From: a virus
Length of the DNA: 64,000 nt
IMG/VR virus record: IMGVR_UViG_3300028073_000008
Coordinates: 105,156 to 169,155 of that record
Direction: 5' to 3' (one strand)
Under the pieces are notes generated by a model. The model did no database searches. It was not told the DNA's origin and saw nothing but the letters and a program-made list of their open reading frames with translations. Positions 34,263 to 42,861 of the stretch are shown piece after piece; position 1 is the first letter of the stretch; the number at the start of each line of letters is the position of its first letter. Both the position numbers and the translations under genes were made by a program.

Positions 34263-36608
34263 ATGTTAGAACCCAGTGAAAAGTTACAAGCGATTTTTGA
34301 ACGTGCTATCGGATTAGCTCAACAACTGTCACACGAATATGTGACATTAGAACATCTTACCTTTGCCATAATGTGCGATGATGACATGATCAAAGCACTA
34401 AAGGAATATGGAGCCAATAGTGATTTTATAAAATCTAATCTAGAACAATTTCTTAAAAATCAACTTAATGAAATACGCACAGACCTTAAAGGTCAAAAAC
34501 CCCGAAGGACTGCTAGTGTAGAACGTGTGTTAAATCGCAGTTTCACACAAACACTGTTTAGCGGTAGACAAAAGATCGAAGTAGAAGATGTACTGATTGC
34601 GATCTTGAGTGAAAGAAAAAGTTTCGCTTTTTATTATCTAACCAAAGGCGGGATTGTCAAAGAAAAATTTATACAATATTGCCAAGGCAAATTTGAAGAA
34701 ACTGACGAAGAAAACATGCCACGCAATATTCATCCATCACAGCTTGACAAGATACTTAACAACTACTGTGTAAATCTTACTCAGATGGCCAAACAAAAGA
34801 AAATCGATCCTGTCATCGGTCGTGATGAAGAAATTGAAAATATACAATTGATTTTGGCTAGACGAACCAAGTCTAATGTACTACTGATCGGTGAACCAGG
34901 TGTTGGTAAGACTGCTATCGCAGAAGGTCTTGCTCGCAAGATCTTTGAAAAGAAAGTACCTAAGTTCCTACACGATCACTTAGTTTATACACTAGACATT
35001 TCAGCACTACTAGCAGGCAGCAAATATCGTGGCGATTTTGAAGAACGTTGGAAAGCGGTGTTGGCAGCTTTAGAAAAGAAAGGCAAGGTGATTTTATTCA
35101 TCGACGAAGCGCACATGATGAGTGGTGCCGGTGCTGCGAATGGTTCTGCTAACGATCTAGCCAATATGCTTAAACCCATGTTGACTAAAGGCACTATGAA
35201 GGTTATTGCTTCTACGACATGGGAAGAATTCCGTAAGCACTTTGAAAAGGATCGCGCATTGATGCGTAGATTCCAAAGAGTGAATGTCGACGAGCCTACA
35301 CCGGAATTGACCGTCAAGATCATGAAGGGCGTTCGTAGATATTATGAACAGCATCACAAAGTACGCATCACAGATGCTGCTATCGAAAATGCTGTTAAAC
35401 TATCTATGAAATATATGCCAGAAAAGAAACTGCCAGATAAAGCTATCGACATCATCGACTGTGCTGCTGCTAGATTTAAAATTAGACCCGATGCAGAAAC
35501 AGAAGGCGATGATATCAACATCGTTGATCTAGAACAGATCATGTTTGAAGTCAGCAAAATGACCAAGATGCCGTTTGAAACTGTTTCTGAAAGAGAAAGC
35601 AACAGTCTTGTAAATCTCGAAAGCAACATGAAGAATACTGTGTTTGGTCAAGAAAAAGCTATCACTAATCTAGTAGACAAGATATTTGTAGCACAGGCAG
35701 GTATGAAGTTGCCTAACAAGCCAGTGGGCTGTTTCTTGTTCGTTGGTCCTACAGGTACAGGTAAAACAGAAACTGCCAAGAAGCTGTCTGAATCACTAGG
35801 TATTCCATTAGTTAGATTTGACATGAGCGAATACCAAGAGAAACATGCTGTAGCAAAATTGATTGGTGCTCCTCCAGGATATGTAGGCTATGAAGATAAC
35901 ACAGGTCTACTTATTACTAAACTACAGGAAACACCTAACTGTGTGTTGCTGTTAGATGAAATCGAAAAGGCACATCAAGACGTTACTAACATTCTGTTAC
36001 AGTTGATGGATAACGGTTTTGTTACAGGTAGCAATGGTAAGATGGCCGACGGTCGAAATACTATTTTGATCATGACATCAAACTTGGGTGCTGCTGACAA
36101 CGAACAGAACACTATTGGTTTCGGAGATCTATCCAAGGACGGTGAGGACGACAAAGCAGTTAAGAAGTTCTTTGCCCCTGAATTCCGTAATAGACTCGAC
36201 AGTGTTATTAAGTTTGACAAACTGTCTAAAGATACTGTACGTATTATCGTTGACAAGTTTATGAAAGATCTTAACACACAGATCAAAGACAAGTATGTTG
36301 AGATCATTATCGACGATGATGCTAGAGATTGGTTAGCAGACCGTGGTTACAATAGCAAGATGGGTGCCAGACCGTTAGCTAGAGTTATCGATAACGAAAT
36401 CAAGAGCCCGCTGAGCCGTAAGATTTTGTTCGGTGAACTTAAAGATGGCGGAAGAGTATTTGTTAGAGTAGAAAATGACCAACTGGTATTCGAAGTAAAA
36501 AATCTAGGTGACGGTCTTACCAAGCTAGAAAAACGTGCGTTGAAGCAGCATAAGAAAGTATTAGATGGCAAACTATTCGATGACGAAGTACAAAACAACA
36601 ACTCGTAG
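34263..36608 (+). CDS. clpA: ClpA-like AAA+ unfoldase of the Clp protease
   Basis: A full-length 781-residue two-domain ClpA. The N-terminal repeat domain (1-145) is followed by D1 with Walker A GEPGVGKT (210-217) and Walker B ILFIDEAH (277-284), and D2 with GPTGTGKT (495-502) and VLLLDEIE (561-568). IGF at 618-620 sits where host ClpA has its ClpP-docking IGL loop, so it should couple to host ClpP; no clpP or clpS is in the window. It may redirect proteolysis toward host targets. Phage-borne clpA is unusual. Confidence 0.95.
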   Translation: MLEPSEKLQAIFERAIGLAQQLSHEYVTLEHLTFAIMCDDDMIKALKEYGANSDFIKSNLEQFLKNQLNEIRTDLKGQKPRRTASVERVLNRSFTQTLFSGRQKIEVEDVLIAILSERKSFAFYYLTKGGIVKEKFIQYCQGKFEETDEENMPRNIHPSQLDKILNNYCVNLTQMAKQKKIDPVIGRDEEIENIQLILARRTKSNVLLIGEPGVGKTAIAEGLARKIFEKKVPKFLHDHLVYTLDISALLAGSKYRGDFEERWKAVLAALEKKGKVILFIDEAHMMSGAGAANGSANDLANMLKPMLTKGTMKVIASTTWEEFRKHFEKDRALMRRFQRVNVDEPTPELTVKIMKGVRRYYEQHHKVRITDAAIENAVKLSMKYMPEKKLPDKAIDIIDCAAARFKIRPDAETEGDDINIVDLEQIMFEVSKMTKMPFETVSERESNSLVNLESNMKNTVFGQEKAITNLVDKIFVAQAGMKLPNKPVGCFLFVGPTGTGKTETAKKLSESLGIPLVRFDMSEYQEKHAVAKLIGAPPGYVGYEDNTGLLITKLQETPNCVLLLDEIEKAHQDVTNILLQLMDNGFVTGSNGKMADGRNTILIMTSNLGAADNEQNTIGFGDLSKDGEDDKAVKKFFAPEFRNRLDSVIKFDKLSKDTVRIIVDKFMKDLNTQIKDKYVEIIIDDDARDWLADRGYNSKMGARPLARVIDNEIKSPLSRKILFGELKDGGRVFVRVENDQLVFEVKNLGDGLTKLEKRALKQHKKVLDGKLFDDEVQNNNS

Positions 36609-37245
36609 TTTTTACGGTAAGTGGCTGTATAAGTCTAGCCTAAACGTCCCCGGCGTCTCTATCATACGGTCTAGATCTCTAGATGAAGTCATACGACTGA
36701 TCGGCGGGAACGTTTTCACAAAAAATAAATTTTATGCTAAGGCCATTAATAATGCGGATGATATTTTTAAGATCATCGATTTTATAGGAAAGTATAACAT
36801 CAATGAAGATTTAGCTTTTAGGTTAGAATCAGATAATATTGATTTCTATACCAACGATCCTAGTATTTTTAAAAAGATCAATGAGAAATTTTCCAGTGTA
36901 TTGAGACTGTGTGTTTCACCTAAAGAAGGAACAGAATCAGTATTATCCGATAAAAACAAAATATTGGTAAAAAAATTTCCGGATAATACATATAAGCACA
37001 GGGTTTATCTACAACCACACAAAGTGTCTAGCATGGCAGAAAAAGCCAGAATGATTAAATGGCTTAAAGAACAAGATGGTAAAATCAGGATTACTGATAC
37101 AGTATCTAGATGGTTTATCACTACTAACTGGAACTGGGATCGTAGATACGTGCTAGCCAAAGACGAACATACCTTGTTAATGCTTAAATTGCGGTGTGGC
37201 GAAGCTGTAGGGCACGTTTACGATTACGTGCTAACCGATAAATAA
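36565..37245 (+). CDS. Conserved phage protein of unknown function (up to 226 aa)
   Basis: The frame starts inside the end of clpA. Either the ATG at 36565 or the one at 36580 (MTKYKTTTRSFYGKWLYK) could be used; neither has a clear ribosome binding site. The protein is basic, alpha/beta, with SRSLDEVIRLIGG, YKHRVYLQPHKV and WNWDRRYVLAKDEHTLLMLKL segments known from uncharacterised T4-like marine phage proteins. No domain function is recognised. Confidence 0.72.
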   Translation: MANYSMTKYKTTTRSFYGKWLYKSSLNVPGVSIIRSRSLDEVIRLIGGNVFTKNKFYAKAINNADDIFKIIDFIGKYNINEDLAFRLESDNIDFYTNDPSIFKKINEKFSSVLRLCVSPKEGTESVLSDKNKILVKKFPDNTYKHRVYLQPHKVSSMAEKARMIKWLKEQDGKIRITDTVSRWFITTNWNWDRRYVLAKDEHTLLMLKLRCGEAVGHVYDYVLTDK

Positions 37246-37249
37246 TATC

Positions 37250-37594
37250 ATGCCAGCACTAAGTACAGTTTTAATTTCACAGATCCATGCTAACGGAGAT
37301 TTCGTTAGCGAACCCGCACAGGGCGACGGATTTTACAATTCCGGCGACGGTTTACACACCGTACAATTTCTATTTGACAATTTCAAAGGTGCTGTATACA
37401 TACAGGCTACATTAGCTGTATCACCGACAGAAAATGATTGGTTTGATGTACAGGGCTTTGAAGACCTAGCAGCTATCGACAGTACAACACAAATAACTTC
37501 CAGATATGCTAATTTCTACGGAAATTTCGTATGGATCAGGGCAAAAGGCACACTGATCGAAGGCATGATACGCGAAATTAGATATAATCACTAA
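37250..37594 (+). CDS. Small virion-type beta protein (114 aa)
   Basis: A compact beta-rich protein with GDGFYNSGDGLHTVQF, FKGAVYIQATLAVSPTEND and WFDVQGFED. I recognise this arrangement as a small domain that also occurs inside marine phage structural proteins. It probably decorates the virion or fibre. A late-like promoter follows, so it ends a transcription unit. Confidence 0.68.
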   Translation: MPALSTVLISQIHANGDFVSEPAQGDGFYNSGDGLHTVQFLFDNFKGAVYIQATLAVSPTENDWFDVQGFEDLAAIDSTTQITSRYANFYGNFVWIRAKGTLIEGMIREIRYNH

Positions 37595-37607
37595 CTATTC
37601 GTTTACG

Positions 37608-37617
37608 ATAAATATAG
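37608..37617 (+). promoter_or_regulatory. Late-promoter-like motif GATAAATATA
   Basis: Identical to the motif at 20461. Expected initiation near 37621 places the 5' arm of the adjacent hairpin inside the promoter rather than in the transcript. Confidence 0.6.
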
Positions 37618-37645
37618 TATGAATTCACGGCAAGGATCATACTAT
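37614..37645 (+). promoter_or_regulatory. Start-codon hairpin overlapping a late promoter
   Basis: ATAGTATG (37614-37621) is perfectly complementary to CATACTAT (37638-37645), which covers the ATG at 37644. The loop holds the ribosome binding site AAGGA. Read-through RNA would be blocked; RNA starting at the promoter would lack the 5' arm. Confidence 0.6.
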
Positions 37646-38792
37646 GAAAACATCTGATATTCAAAATACAATAAAAAAACTGTCAGTAATACAGTTCGAA
37701 ACAGCATTAAATCCCAACGACCCGCAAGGCGATTACGCAGCCAAAAAACAGGCACTAGACGATCTAGCAGCAGATCCTGTTGCCAGCAGTGATCCCACAA
37801 TAGCCAAAGCTATAGAACAGAGAAAAGCAGAACTAGATAAAGAAGCTGCTAGCAAAGGCGTGACCAGTCAGGACGCAGACGAAGGGTTTTCTATAGGTGA
37901 CGAGTTTGGTATCAGTTTTAGTGAAGATCTAGAAATTGGCACACATATCGTAGGATTTGCCGAAGATGGTATCGTAGTAGAATTAGATGATCAAGCCATA
38001 CAGATGTTAGAAACACAGGGAGTGAGATTCCTTGAAGGCGAACTAGTTGAAGGTCTTAAAGATCCTAAAGACAATCCGTGCTGGAAAGGCTACCACCCCG
38101 TAGGCACCAAAAAGAAGAACGGCAAGACTGTACCTAACTGTGTGCCTGAAGCTGCTAATCCAGCACAACAAGCTGCGATTGCTATAGCCAAGAAGAAAGC
38201 AGGCAAGACTGAAGATTACAATCCCGAGTATGATGATGAAGCCGGAATGGCCGACAACAATCTAGAAACACTAAGACGTGCTGTAGACGGTTTAGACGAT
38301 CTTATACAGACAGGCGATAACTTGCCTGAATGGTGCCAGGAAAAGATCGCTGTAGCTAAAAATATGCTAGTAGCAGTGTGGGATTATATGGAATCAGAAG
38401 AAGCCACACATCAAGAAACAGAAGCCATGAACATGCCATTTGCTGGCGCTGCTGTTGGGCATAAAGAAGGTCCAGCCGGTCAACTGAAAGGCCGCATGAA
38501 GCGTCCGGCTAGCGCAGGAGATCTAGTAGGCGGTGAGAGCATCGAGAATGAAGCCAAGTATCATGGCAAGGAAGTTCCGCTAGGTAAAAAACTTCCCGGT
38601 GATGTTAAAAAATCTAAAGTCTATGTACGCGATCCAAAGACCGGCAACATTAAAAAAGTAAACTTTGGTGATAAGAAAATGCGTATTAAGAAATCAAATC
38701 CTGCTCGTCGTAAGTCATTTAGAGCAAGACATAATTGCGCTAATCCAGGACCACGCACTAAAGCTCGTTACTGGTCATGTAGGAGCTGGTAA
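37644..38792 (+). CDS. Structural/prohead-associated protein with basic C-terminal domain
   Basis: A 382-residue modular protein: acidic helical N-terminus, a domain with CWKGYHPVGTKKKNGK and PNCVPE, an acidic helical middle, and a basic C-terminal end with KSFRARHNC, PGPRTKARYWSCRSW. Both the CWKGY and RARHNC modules recur in many uncharacterised T4-like marine phage proteins, often near head genes. The acidic-then-basic layout would suit a head scaffold or DNA-packing role, by inference. It ends one base into the next gene. Confidence 0.68.
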   Translation: MKTSDIQNTIKKLSVIQFETALNPNDPQGDYAAKKQALDDLAADPVASSDPTIAKAIEQRKAELDKEAASKGVTSQDADEGFSIGDEFGISFSEDLEIGTHIVGFAEDGIVVELDDQAIQMLETQGVRFLEGELVEGLKDPKDNPCWKGYHPVGTKKKNGKTVPNCVPEAANPAQQAAIAIAKKKAGKTEDYNPEYDDEAGMADNNLETLRRAVDGLDDLIQTGDNLPEWCQEKIAVAKNMLVAVWDYMESEEATHQETEAMNMPFAGAAVGHKEGPAGQLKGRMKRPASAGDLVGGESIENEAKYHGKEVPLGKKLPGDVKKSKVYVRDPKTGNIKKVNFGDKKMRIKKSNPARRKSFRARHNCANPGPRTKARYWSCRSW

Positions 38793-39133
38793 TGAGATTA
38801 CAAGAGCTTTTTGCATCTCTTGAGAAAGAACAAGATCATAGACTAGATCCTGAAATAAACTATCTAGCTGATCTTAAATTTTTCATCGACAACGATAATG
38901 ATATCTTGTCTAAATTTTTCTTTCCTGCTATAAAACAACATAAAGACACTGCGTCACCAGACGACTATCATCACTATGTTGAACCCATTAAAAAGACCAT
39001 AGTGATTTATTGTAAGAAACATGATCTCGATGATGTCAAAGATGACATATTCGGTGAAGATGATATTCTAGAACTAGCTAAGAGAATGGCTCAAGAACAA
39101 CATAGATATATAGACCGAGGCGATTACGAATAA
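38792..39133 (+). CDS. Small conserved protein with MRLQELF-type N-terminus
   Basis: A 113-residue helical, acidic protein opening with MRLQELFASLEKE, one of several genes here sharing a short amphipathic start. The remainder (KFFIDNDNDILSKFFFPAIKQHK) has no recognised motif. It shares one base with the genes on each side, so the cassette is translated in series. Confidence 0.68.
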   Translation: MRLQELFASLEKEQDHRLDPEINYLADLKFFIDNDNDILSKFFFPAIKQHKDTASPDDYHHYVEPIKKTIVIYCKKHDLDDVKDDIFGEDDILELAKRMAQEQHRYIDRGDYE

Positions 39134-40224
39134 TGAGACTAAAGCAGTTATGGGAAGATTCGGGAGATTCTATAGCATTCTGTTTTGGTAGAATGAATCC
39201 TCCCACGCGAGGGCATAAAGCTGTGTTTGATACACTAGCAAAAACCAACAAGAACTATAGAATATTCATTAGCCCCGCACAAAAACCCTTAAAAAATAAT
39301 CCATTAGACTTTGATACAAAAATCAAATTTATCAGAGTGATGTTTCCAGAACATGCCGCACATGTTTCAGCAGATCCTGGCCTAAACACTATCATGGCTA
39401 TCGCTGCTAAACTGTACGATGAAGGTTACAGGAAAATCACATTCGTAGGTGGCAGTGATAGAGTTGGCACATTCAAAGAGCTACTAGACAAATATAATGG
39501 GGTAGAAATGCCCAACGGCATGTACAACTTTGAAGAAATAAATGTTGTTACTAGCGGAGACAGAGATCCCGATGACGAGGGACTAGCAGGAATTAGTGCT
39601 AGTGGCGCACGTGATGCTGCTAGAGCAGGAGATGTAGAAGCATTCACTGAAATAACAGGTGCAGGCAAGTATGCCAAGCAATTATATGATGCTGTACGTT
39701 CGGGATTAAAAATCAAAGAAGAAGTTAATGAAGGTCCATTAGAACTTAACACTAAAGATCCTGTTGTAGTTATATCTGATCCTAAGACAGGAAAGATACT
39801 AGATAAAATGAATCTGTCTGCCGCTGCTATAAAATATAGATTAGGTCCGCCAGAGAATGTCAAGCAACAATTAGCACATCAAAACTACACTACCATAGGA
39901 AACTATGTAGTACAGGCACCAATGACAGGACAAGCCGCAGAGGCAATATTAGTAAATGATCCAGAGAAAGGTGCTCAGATCCGTCCAGACGGTGGTATGG
40001 GAACTTGGGATGAAAAATCTCTAGTATCTAACCTAAGCCGTAAATTTGAATCTATACAAGAGTTTCTCAAATACGGTAACTACGAAAATATCGAATACGT
40101 ATTATACAAAGCAGGTGCTATGGAATCTATGATAACAGCGTTAGCACAATACAATAGATTCAAACAGAAACAAGGCAAACGCCCCATAGGCAGAGGCCGA
40201 GAAATAGATATGGGGAAATACTGA
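39133..40224 (+). CDS. Nucleotidyltransferase (NMNAT/cytidylyltransferase-like) with tag-like N-terminus
   Basis: After MRLKQLWEDSGDS, the HxGH-superfamily start FCFGRMNPPTRGHKAVF appears, with TRGH at 25-28. FVGGSDR follows, and ISASGARDAARAG takes the place of the ISSTxxR motif. Residues 1-190 form the nucleotidyltransferase; the rest (from about 205) is a separate domain without a clear family. Members adenylylate NMN or couple CTP/ATP to small alcohols; the substrate is unknown. The enzyme core starts only after residue 13, leaving a short extra segment with LWE-D, a possible prohead protease site. Confidence 0.78.
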   Translation: MRLKQLWEDSGDSIAFCFGRMNPPTRGHKAVFDTLAKTNKNYRIFISPAQKPLKNNPLDFDTKIKFIRVMFPEHAAHVSADPGLNTIMAIAAKLYDEGYRKITFVGGSDRVGTFKELLDKYNGVEMPNGMYNFEEINVVTSGDRDPDDEGLAGISASGARDAARAGDVEAFTEITGAGKYAKQLYDAVRSGLKIKEEVNEGPLELNTKDPVVVISDPKTGKILDKMNLSAAAIKYRLGPPENVKQQLAHQNYTTIGNYVVQAPMTGQAAEAILVNDPEKGAQIRPDGGMGTWDEKSLVSNLSRKFESIQEFLKYGNYENIEYVLYKAGAMESMITALAQYNRFKQKQGKRPIGRGREIDMGKY

Positions 40225-40409
40225 TGCGTCTACGTGACTTATTTGAAAACGACTTACCTAAAAAGAGAGATCCTAATTGGAAAACTCTACAGGCCAAGCG
40301 TACTAGTGGTGCTGCTGGTGTTCATCGCGATAAGAAAAAAGAACAGAAGCAAGGCTACGAAAAACATAAAAGTAAATCTACAGAAGAATCTCAAGATGGA
40401 ACTCAGTGA
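40224..40409 (+). CDS. Small basic conserved protein with MRLRDLFE start (61 aa)
   Basis: After the tag-like MRLRDLFEN the protein is highly basic (DPNWKTLQAKRTSGAAGVHRD, KKKEQKQGYEKHK), a pattern common in small marine T4-like phage proteins. It probably binds nucleic acid or acidic scaffold. LFE-N fits the Leu-x-Glu cleavage pattern. It overlaps the next start by 14 bases. Confidence 0.7.
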   Translation: MRLRDLFENDLPKKRDPNWKTLQAKRTSGAAGVHRDKKKEQKQGYEKHKSKSTEESQDGTQ

Positions 40410-40599
40410 ATTAAAACGCCTAGCAGGCATAACAGAATTTAAGGGCTATCAGCCATACGGCGGTAGCAATATAAGTATTACTGGCAATGAAAAAGGCGAA
40501 CTGATGAAAAAACACAATATCAAACCAGGAACACCTGAATGGTTCCAGTTATGGTTTAGCAAGCCTTATCTAACCGGTGAAAAACCTGTAGGAAAATAA
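40396..40599 (+). CDS. Small conserved protein (67 aa) with MELSELKRLAGITE start
   Basis: The true start is taken as the ATG at 40396, not the longer frame from 40234, because the upstream part runs inside the previous gene and looks non-coding. The protein ends with HNIKPGTPEWFQLWFSKPYLTGEKP, a conserved marine-phage segment. ITE-F in the N-terminus fits Ile-x-Glu cleavage. Function unknown. Confidence 0.68.
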   Translation: MELSELKRLAGITEFKGYQPYGGSNISITGNEKGELMKKHNIKPGTPEWFQLWFSKPYLTGEKPVGK

Positions 40600-40600
40600 A

Positions 40601-40945
40601 ATGCGTTGGAAAGAAATAACAGAAGGTTTGAAAAAAGAAAATACCACAGTACATGGCGCTAAAACCTTTCCTGCGATCAAAGGATGGACTTATGATATGT
40701 ATAGATGGGGTGTGGCTGCAGCTGGTAGCCCAGATCCACTACATGACATGGCTAAAGAAAGCGATATCGCTAATAATCTAGTAGCTGTACAATTCAGTGA
40801 TGGCGATAGAGAAATCATAGACCACAGCGCAAAAAGAATTGGTTTGAAAACACAAAAAATAGGTCCCGACAAAAGAAAAGAAAGCGAACACATCAACAAT
40901 GCTAGTCCTGTAGCTAATGTAAAAAGAAATCGTTTCGGAGTTTAA
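40601..40945 (+). CDS. Conserved protein with MRWKEITEG start (114 aa)
   Basis: A soluble basic protein. The N-terminal [13 protein letters not shown] contains ITE-G, a good Ile-x-Glu cleavage site. The core ([22 protein letters not shown]) and the tail ([13 protein letters not shown]) are typical of small T4-like marine phage proteins without assigned role. It is followed one base later by an ErpA-like gene. Confidence 0.68.
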   Translation: MRWKEITEGLKKENTTVHGAKTFPAIKGWTYDMYRWGVAAAGSPDPLHDMAKESDIANNLVAVQFSDGDREIIDHSAKRIGLKTQKIGPDKRKESEHINNASPVANVKRNRFGV

Positions 40946-40946
40946 C

Positions 40947-41270
40947 ATGGTAGAAATCACTCCAGCAGCAAAAGTCAAAATACAAGATTTACTTTCAGAA
41001 GAAAATAATGAAAATCTAAAACTTCGTACCTTTGTACAAGGTGGAGGATGTAGTGGGTTTAGTTATGGGTTTACTTTTGATGATGTAAAAAACGATGATG
41101 ATTTTTCTATAGATATCGGACGTTGGCAAGTGCTTATCGATTCTATGAGCATGATGTATCTAGAAGGTGCCAGCATAGATTACAAAGAAGATATCATGGG
41201 CAGTCAATTTGTTATCAGCAATCCTAATGCGCAAAGCACATGTGGTTGCGGGAGCAGTTTTTCAGTATGA
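40947..41270 (+). CDS. erpA: ErpA-like A-type Fe-S carrier
   Basis: A 107-residue A-type carrier with Cys35 ([11 protein letters not shown]), Cys99 and Cys101 (CGCGSSF). GCSGFSYGF and the 16-residue longer loop ([14 protein letters not shown]) distinguish it from the IscA copy at 12142 and fit the ErpA branch. It may deliver clusters to different clients than IscA. It is embedded in the tagged-protein cassette but lacks a tag itself. Confidence 0.9.
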   Translation: MVEITPAAKVKIQDLLSEENNENLKLRTFVQGGGCSGFSYGFTFDDVKNDDDFSIDIGRWQVLIDSMSMMYLEGASIDYKEDIMGSQFVISNPNAQSTCGCGSSFSV

Positions 41271-41338
41271 ACGAGTATCCAGTATATCCAGAGGATGATG
41301 GTTATGACCGTCCGAGAAACCCTTATAGCCCTGTTTAA
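41267..41338 (+). CDS. Possible 23-residue Tyr/Pro-rich peptide
   Basis: An ATG overlapping the erpA stop (ATGA) opens a 23-codon frame rich in Tyr, Pro and Asp ([19 protein letters not shown]). The overlap favours translation by coupling, but no ribosome binding site or relatives are visible. Confidence 0.3.
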   Translation: MNEYPVYPEDDGYDRPRNPYSPV

Positions 41339-41405
41339 AGACATACTAGAAGGAATTATTAGATTTGGTTGTGGCCTAGCAGGAATAATTTATGAGAGCA
41401 AGTGA
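41298..41405 (+). CDS. Possible 35-residue amphipathic membrane peptide
   Basis: The only frame filling the gap before the HAD gene. It encodes [19 protein letters not shown] and a hydrophobic glycine-containing end (FGCGLAGIIYE), and overlaps the next start by 14 bases. A Shine-Dalgarno-like GAGGATG is present but close. Moderate support only. Confidence 0.35.
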   Translation: MVMTVRETLIALFKDILEGIIRFGCGLAGIIYESK

Positions 41406-42486
41406 ATTAAAATTACCGCAGGGAATGGAAGTCTATGTTGACATGGACGGTGTCCTCGCAGATTTTTTCTCAGAATATGCCAAACTAGCCGGTATCGAAT
41501 CAGGCAACTACAGAGACATTCCTCCAGCTAAAGCAGATCCAACGTTAAACAAGATGATAGGCACTGACTTCTTTTATAGATTGCCTAAGTTTCCTACCGC
41601 TGACAAACTACTAGATATCGTTGTCGATGCTGCTGGCAGCTATAATATCTGTTCAAGCCCTCTCAGAGGCGATCACGAAAATTCCGGTGTACAAAAAAGA
41701 CGCTGGATAGAAAAACATCTAGCAGTAAAACCTAAAAATATTTTTATAGTAGCTAACAAAGCCAAGTACGCAGTCAATGCCAATGGCATGCCTAATGTCT
41801 TAATAGATGATAGAGGTAGCAACATTTCATCCTGGGAAGCAGCAGGCGGTATAGGTATCAAATATCAAGCTGACGAAGATACACTTAAAAAAGTATTAGA
41901 TGGGTTGAAACGTGCCCGTCGTGTTGGTCAAGGAGAAGAGCCTCACGAACCACAACAGCTAATCAGCAAAGATAGAGGCGGCAGCAATGCTATCGCTACT
42001 GCCAAAGACGAAAGTATCGAAGAATCAAGAAGATCTGGGTTTTATTCTGTACACAAGTTCTTAACAAAATACAATAGATTCGACCCTATAGGCAGTCCTA
42101 CTAAGTTTTCCGGAAGTGCTGTCGGCAAGACTTTGGACTATCTCAAACAGACTAACATGCCAGTAAAGGTAACTATCAATGATCATAAAGGTGAATTTGA
42201 TAGTGTGATTATCGAACCGGGCGATCACGTAAAACGTGCTGTCGAAAGACTGGGTTTCATAGATGACAGTCCGGATGTAGCATTAGACGTTAAAGAAGTT
42301 AGCAAGCAAGGTGTGGCGGAAAACTTTGCTGATGGCAAAGGACCAGGTCGCCCAGGTGATAGCCAACGCCATGGAATACCTAAAAAAGCCACTATGGCTG
42401 AATTAGAAAAAGCCTCACACGCTAAAGGACGTAAAGGACAGCTAGCCCGTTGGCAAATAAATATGAGACGGGGTAGAAAGAAATGA
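41392..42486 (+). CDS. HAD-family 5'-nucleotidase fused to phage C-terminal domain
   Basis: Residues 12-185 are a HAD phosphatase of the 5'(3')-deoxyribonucleotidase type: DMDGVLADFF (catalytic Asp17 and Asp19), ICSSPLRGD, and VLIDDRGSNISSWEAAGG. A middle domain and a basic C-terminal segment (GPGRPGDSQRHGIPKK, then GRKGQLARWQINMRRGRKK) follow. The latter module occurs in other uncharacterised phage proteins and may mediate virion association. It begins MRASELKLP like its neighbours. It would recycle host nucleotides if soluble. Confidence 0.8.
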   Translation: MRASELKLPQGMEVYVDMDGVLADFFSEYAKLAGIESGNYRDIPPAKADPTLNKMIGTDFFYRLPKFPTADKLLDIVVDAAGSYNICSSPLRGDHENSGVQKRRWIEKHLAVKPKNIFIVANKAKYAVNANGMPNVLIDDRGSNISSWEAAGGIGIKYQADEDTLKKVLDGLKRARRVGQGEEPHEPQQLISKDRGGSNAIATAKDESIEESRRSGFYSVHKFLTKYNRFDPIGSPTKFSGSAVGKTLDYLKQTNMPVKVTINDHKGEFDSVIIEPGDHVKRAVERLGFIDDSPDVALDVKEVSKQGVAENFADGKGPGRPGDSQRHGIPKKATMAELEKASHAKGRKGQLARWQINMRRGRKK

Positions 42487-42668
42487 GATTTGGCGAGCTA
42501 GTAAATGATTATAGATATTATGGAGCTAGGATCAAGGTAAAACTTAATGGATCTACTTCTTACATTGATACAGCAGTTAACGCTAAAAACAGAGAAATGG
42601 CTAGGAGATTGTTTAAAGTAATGTACGGGCCCAGCTCTATGGTAACTAATGTACGAGAAATCAAATGA
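42483..42668 (+). CDS. Small conserved protein with MRFGELV start (61 aa)
   Basis: A short alpha/beta protein (ARIKVKLNGSTSYIDTAVNAKN, EMARRLFKVMYGP) resembling small marine phage proteins of unknown role. It overlaps neighbours by four bases on both sides. Confidence 0.68.
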   Translation: MRFGELVNDYRYYGARIKVKLNGSTSYIDTAVNAKNREMARRLFKVMYGPSSMVTNVREIK

Positions 42669-42856
42669 AATTAGCAGAACTACTAGCAAAACCATCAAAA
42701 ATCAAGGAATCTGCTACAGCAGGTGCTACTAGCGCAGGAAATATAGCGTCTGTAGCCAACCCTAACATAGCTAGATCTAAGAAAAAAGTAAAAACAGCTA
42801 ATGCCCTTGATACCAAGGACGTAAGCATATTCGGCGGTCCGGCTTTCAAAAGATAA
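42665..42856 (+). CDS. Small basic protein with MKLAELLAKPSKIKES start (63 aa)
   Basis: The segment ATAGATSAGNIASVANP followed by a basic stretch (IARSKKKVK) is recognisable from many T4-like marine phages. IKE-S in the N-terminus is a good Ile-x-Glu site; cleavage there would leave the ATAGATSAG core. A late-like promoter begins at the stop codon. Confidence 0.7.
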   Translation: MKLAELLAKPSKIKESATAGATSAGNIASVANPNIARSKKKVKTANALDTKDVSIFGGPAFKR

Positions 42857-42861
42857 ATATA
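42852..42861 (+). promoter_or_regulatory. Late-promoter-like motif GATAAATATA
   Basis: Third identical copy of this ten-base motif. Initiation near 42865 coincides with an ATG opening a ten-codon frame (MKRKLMEPTS), a possible leader peptide before the gene at 42919. Confidence 0.55.

Noticed and set aside
34985-35357. Minus-strand ORFs inside clpA
   Set aside because: They are antisense shadows of a strongly coding gene, without ribosome binding sites or recognisable products.
40234-40395. N-terminal extension of the 67-residue gene
   Set aside because: This part lies wholly inside the upstream gene in another frame, and the protein family starts at the internal ATG at 40396 with the tag-like sequence.
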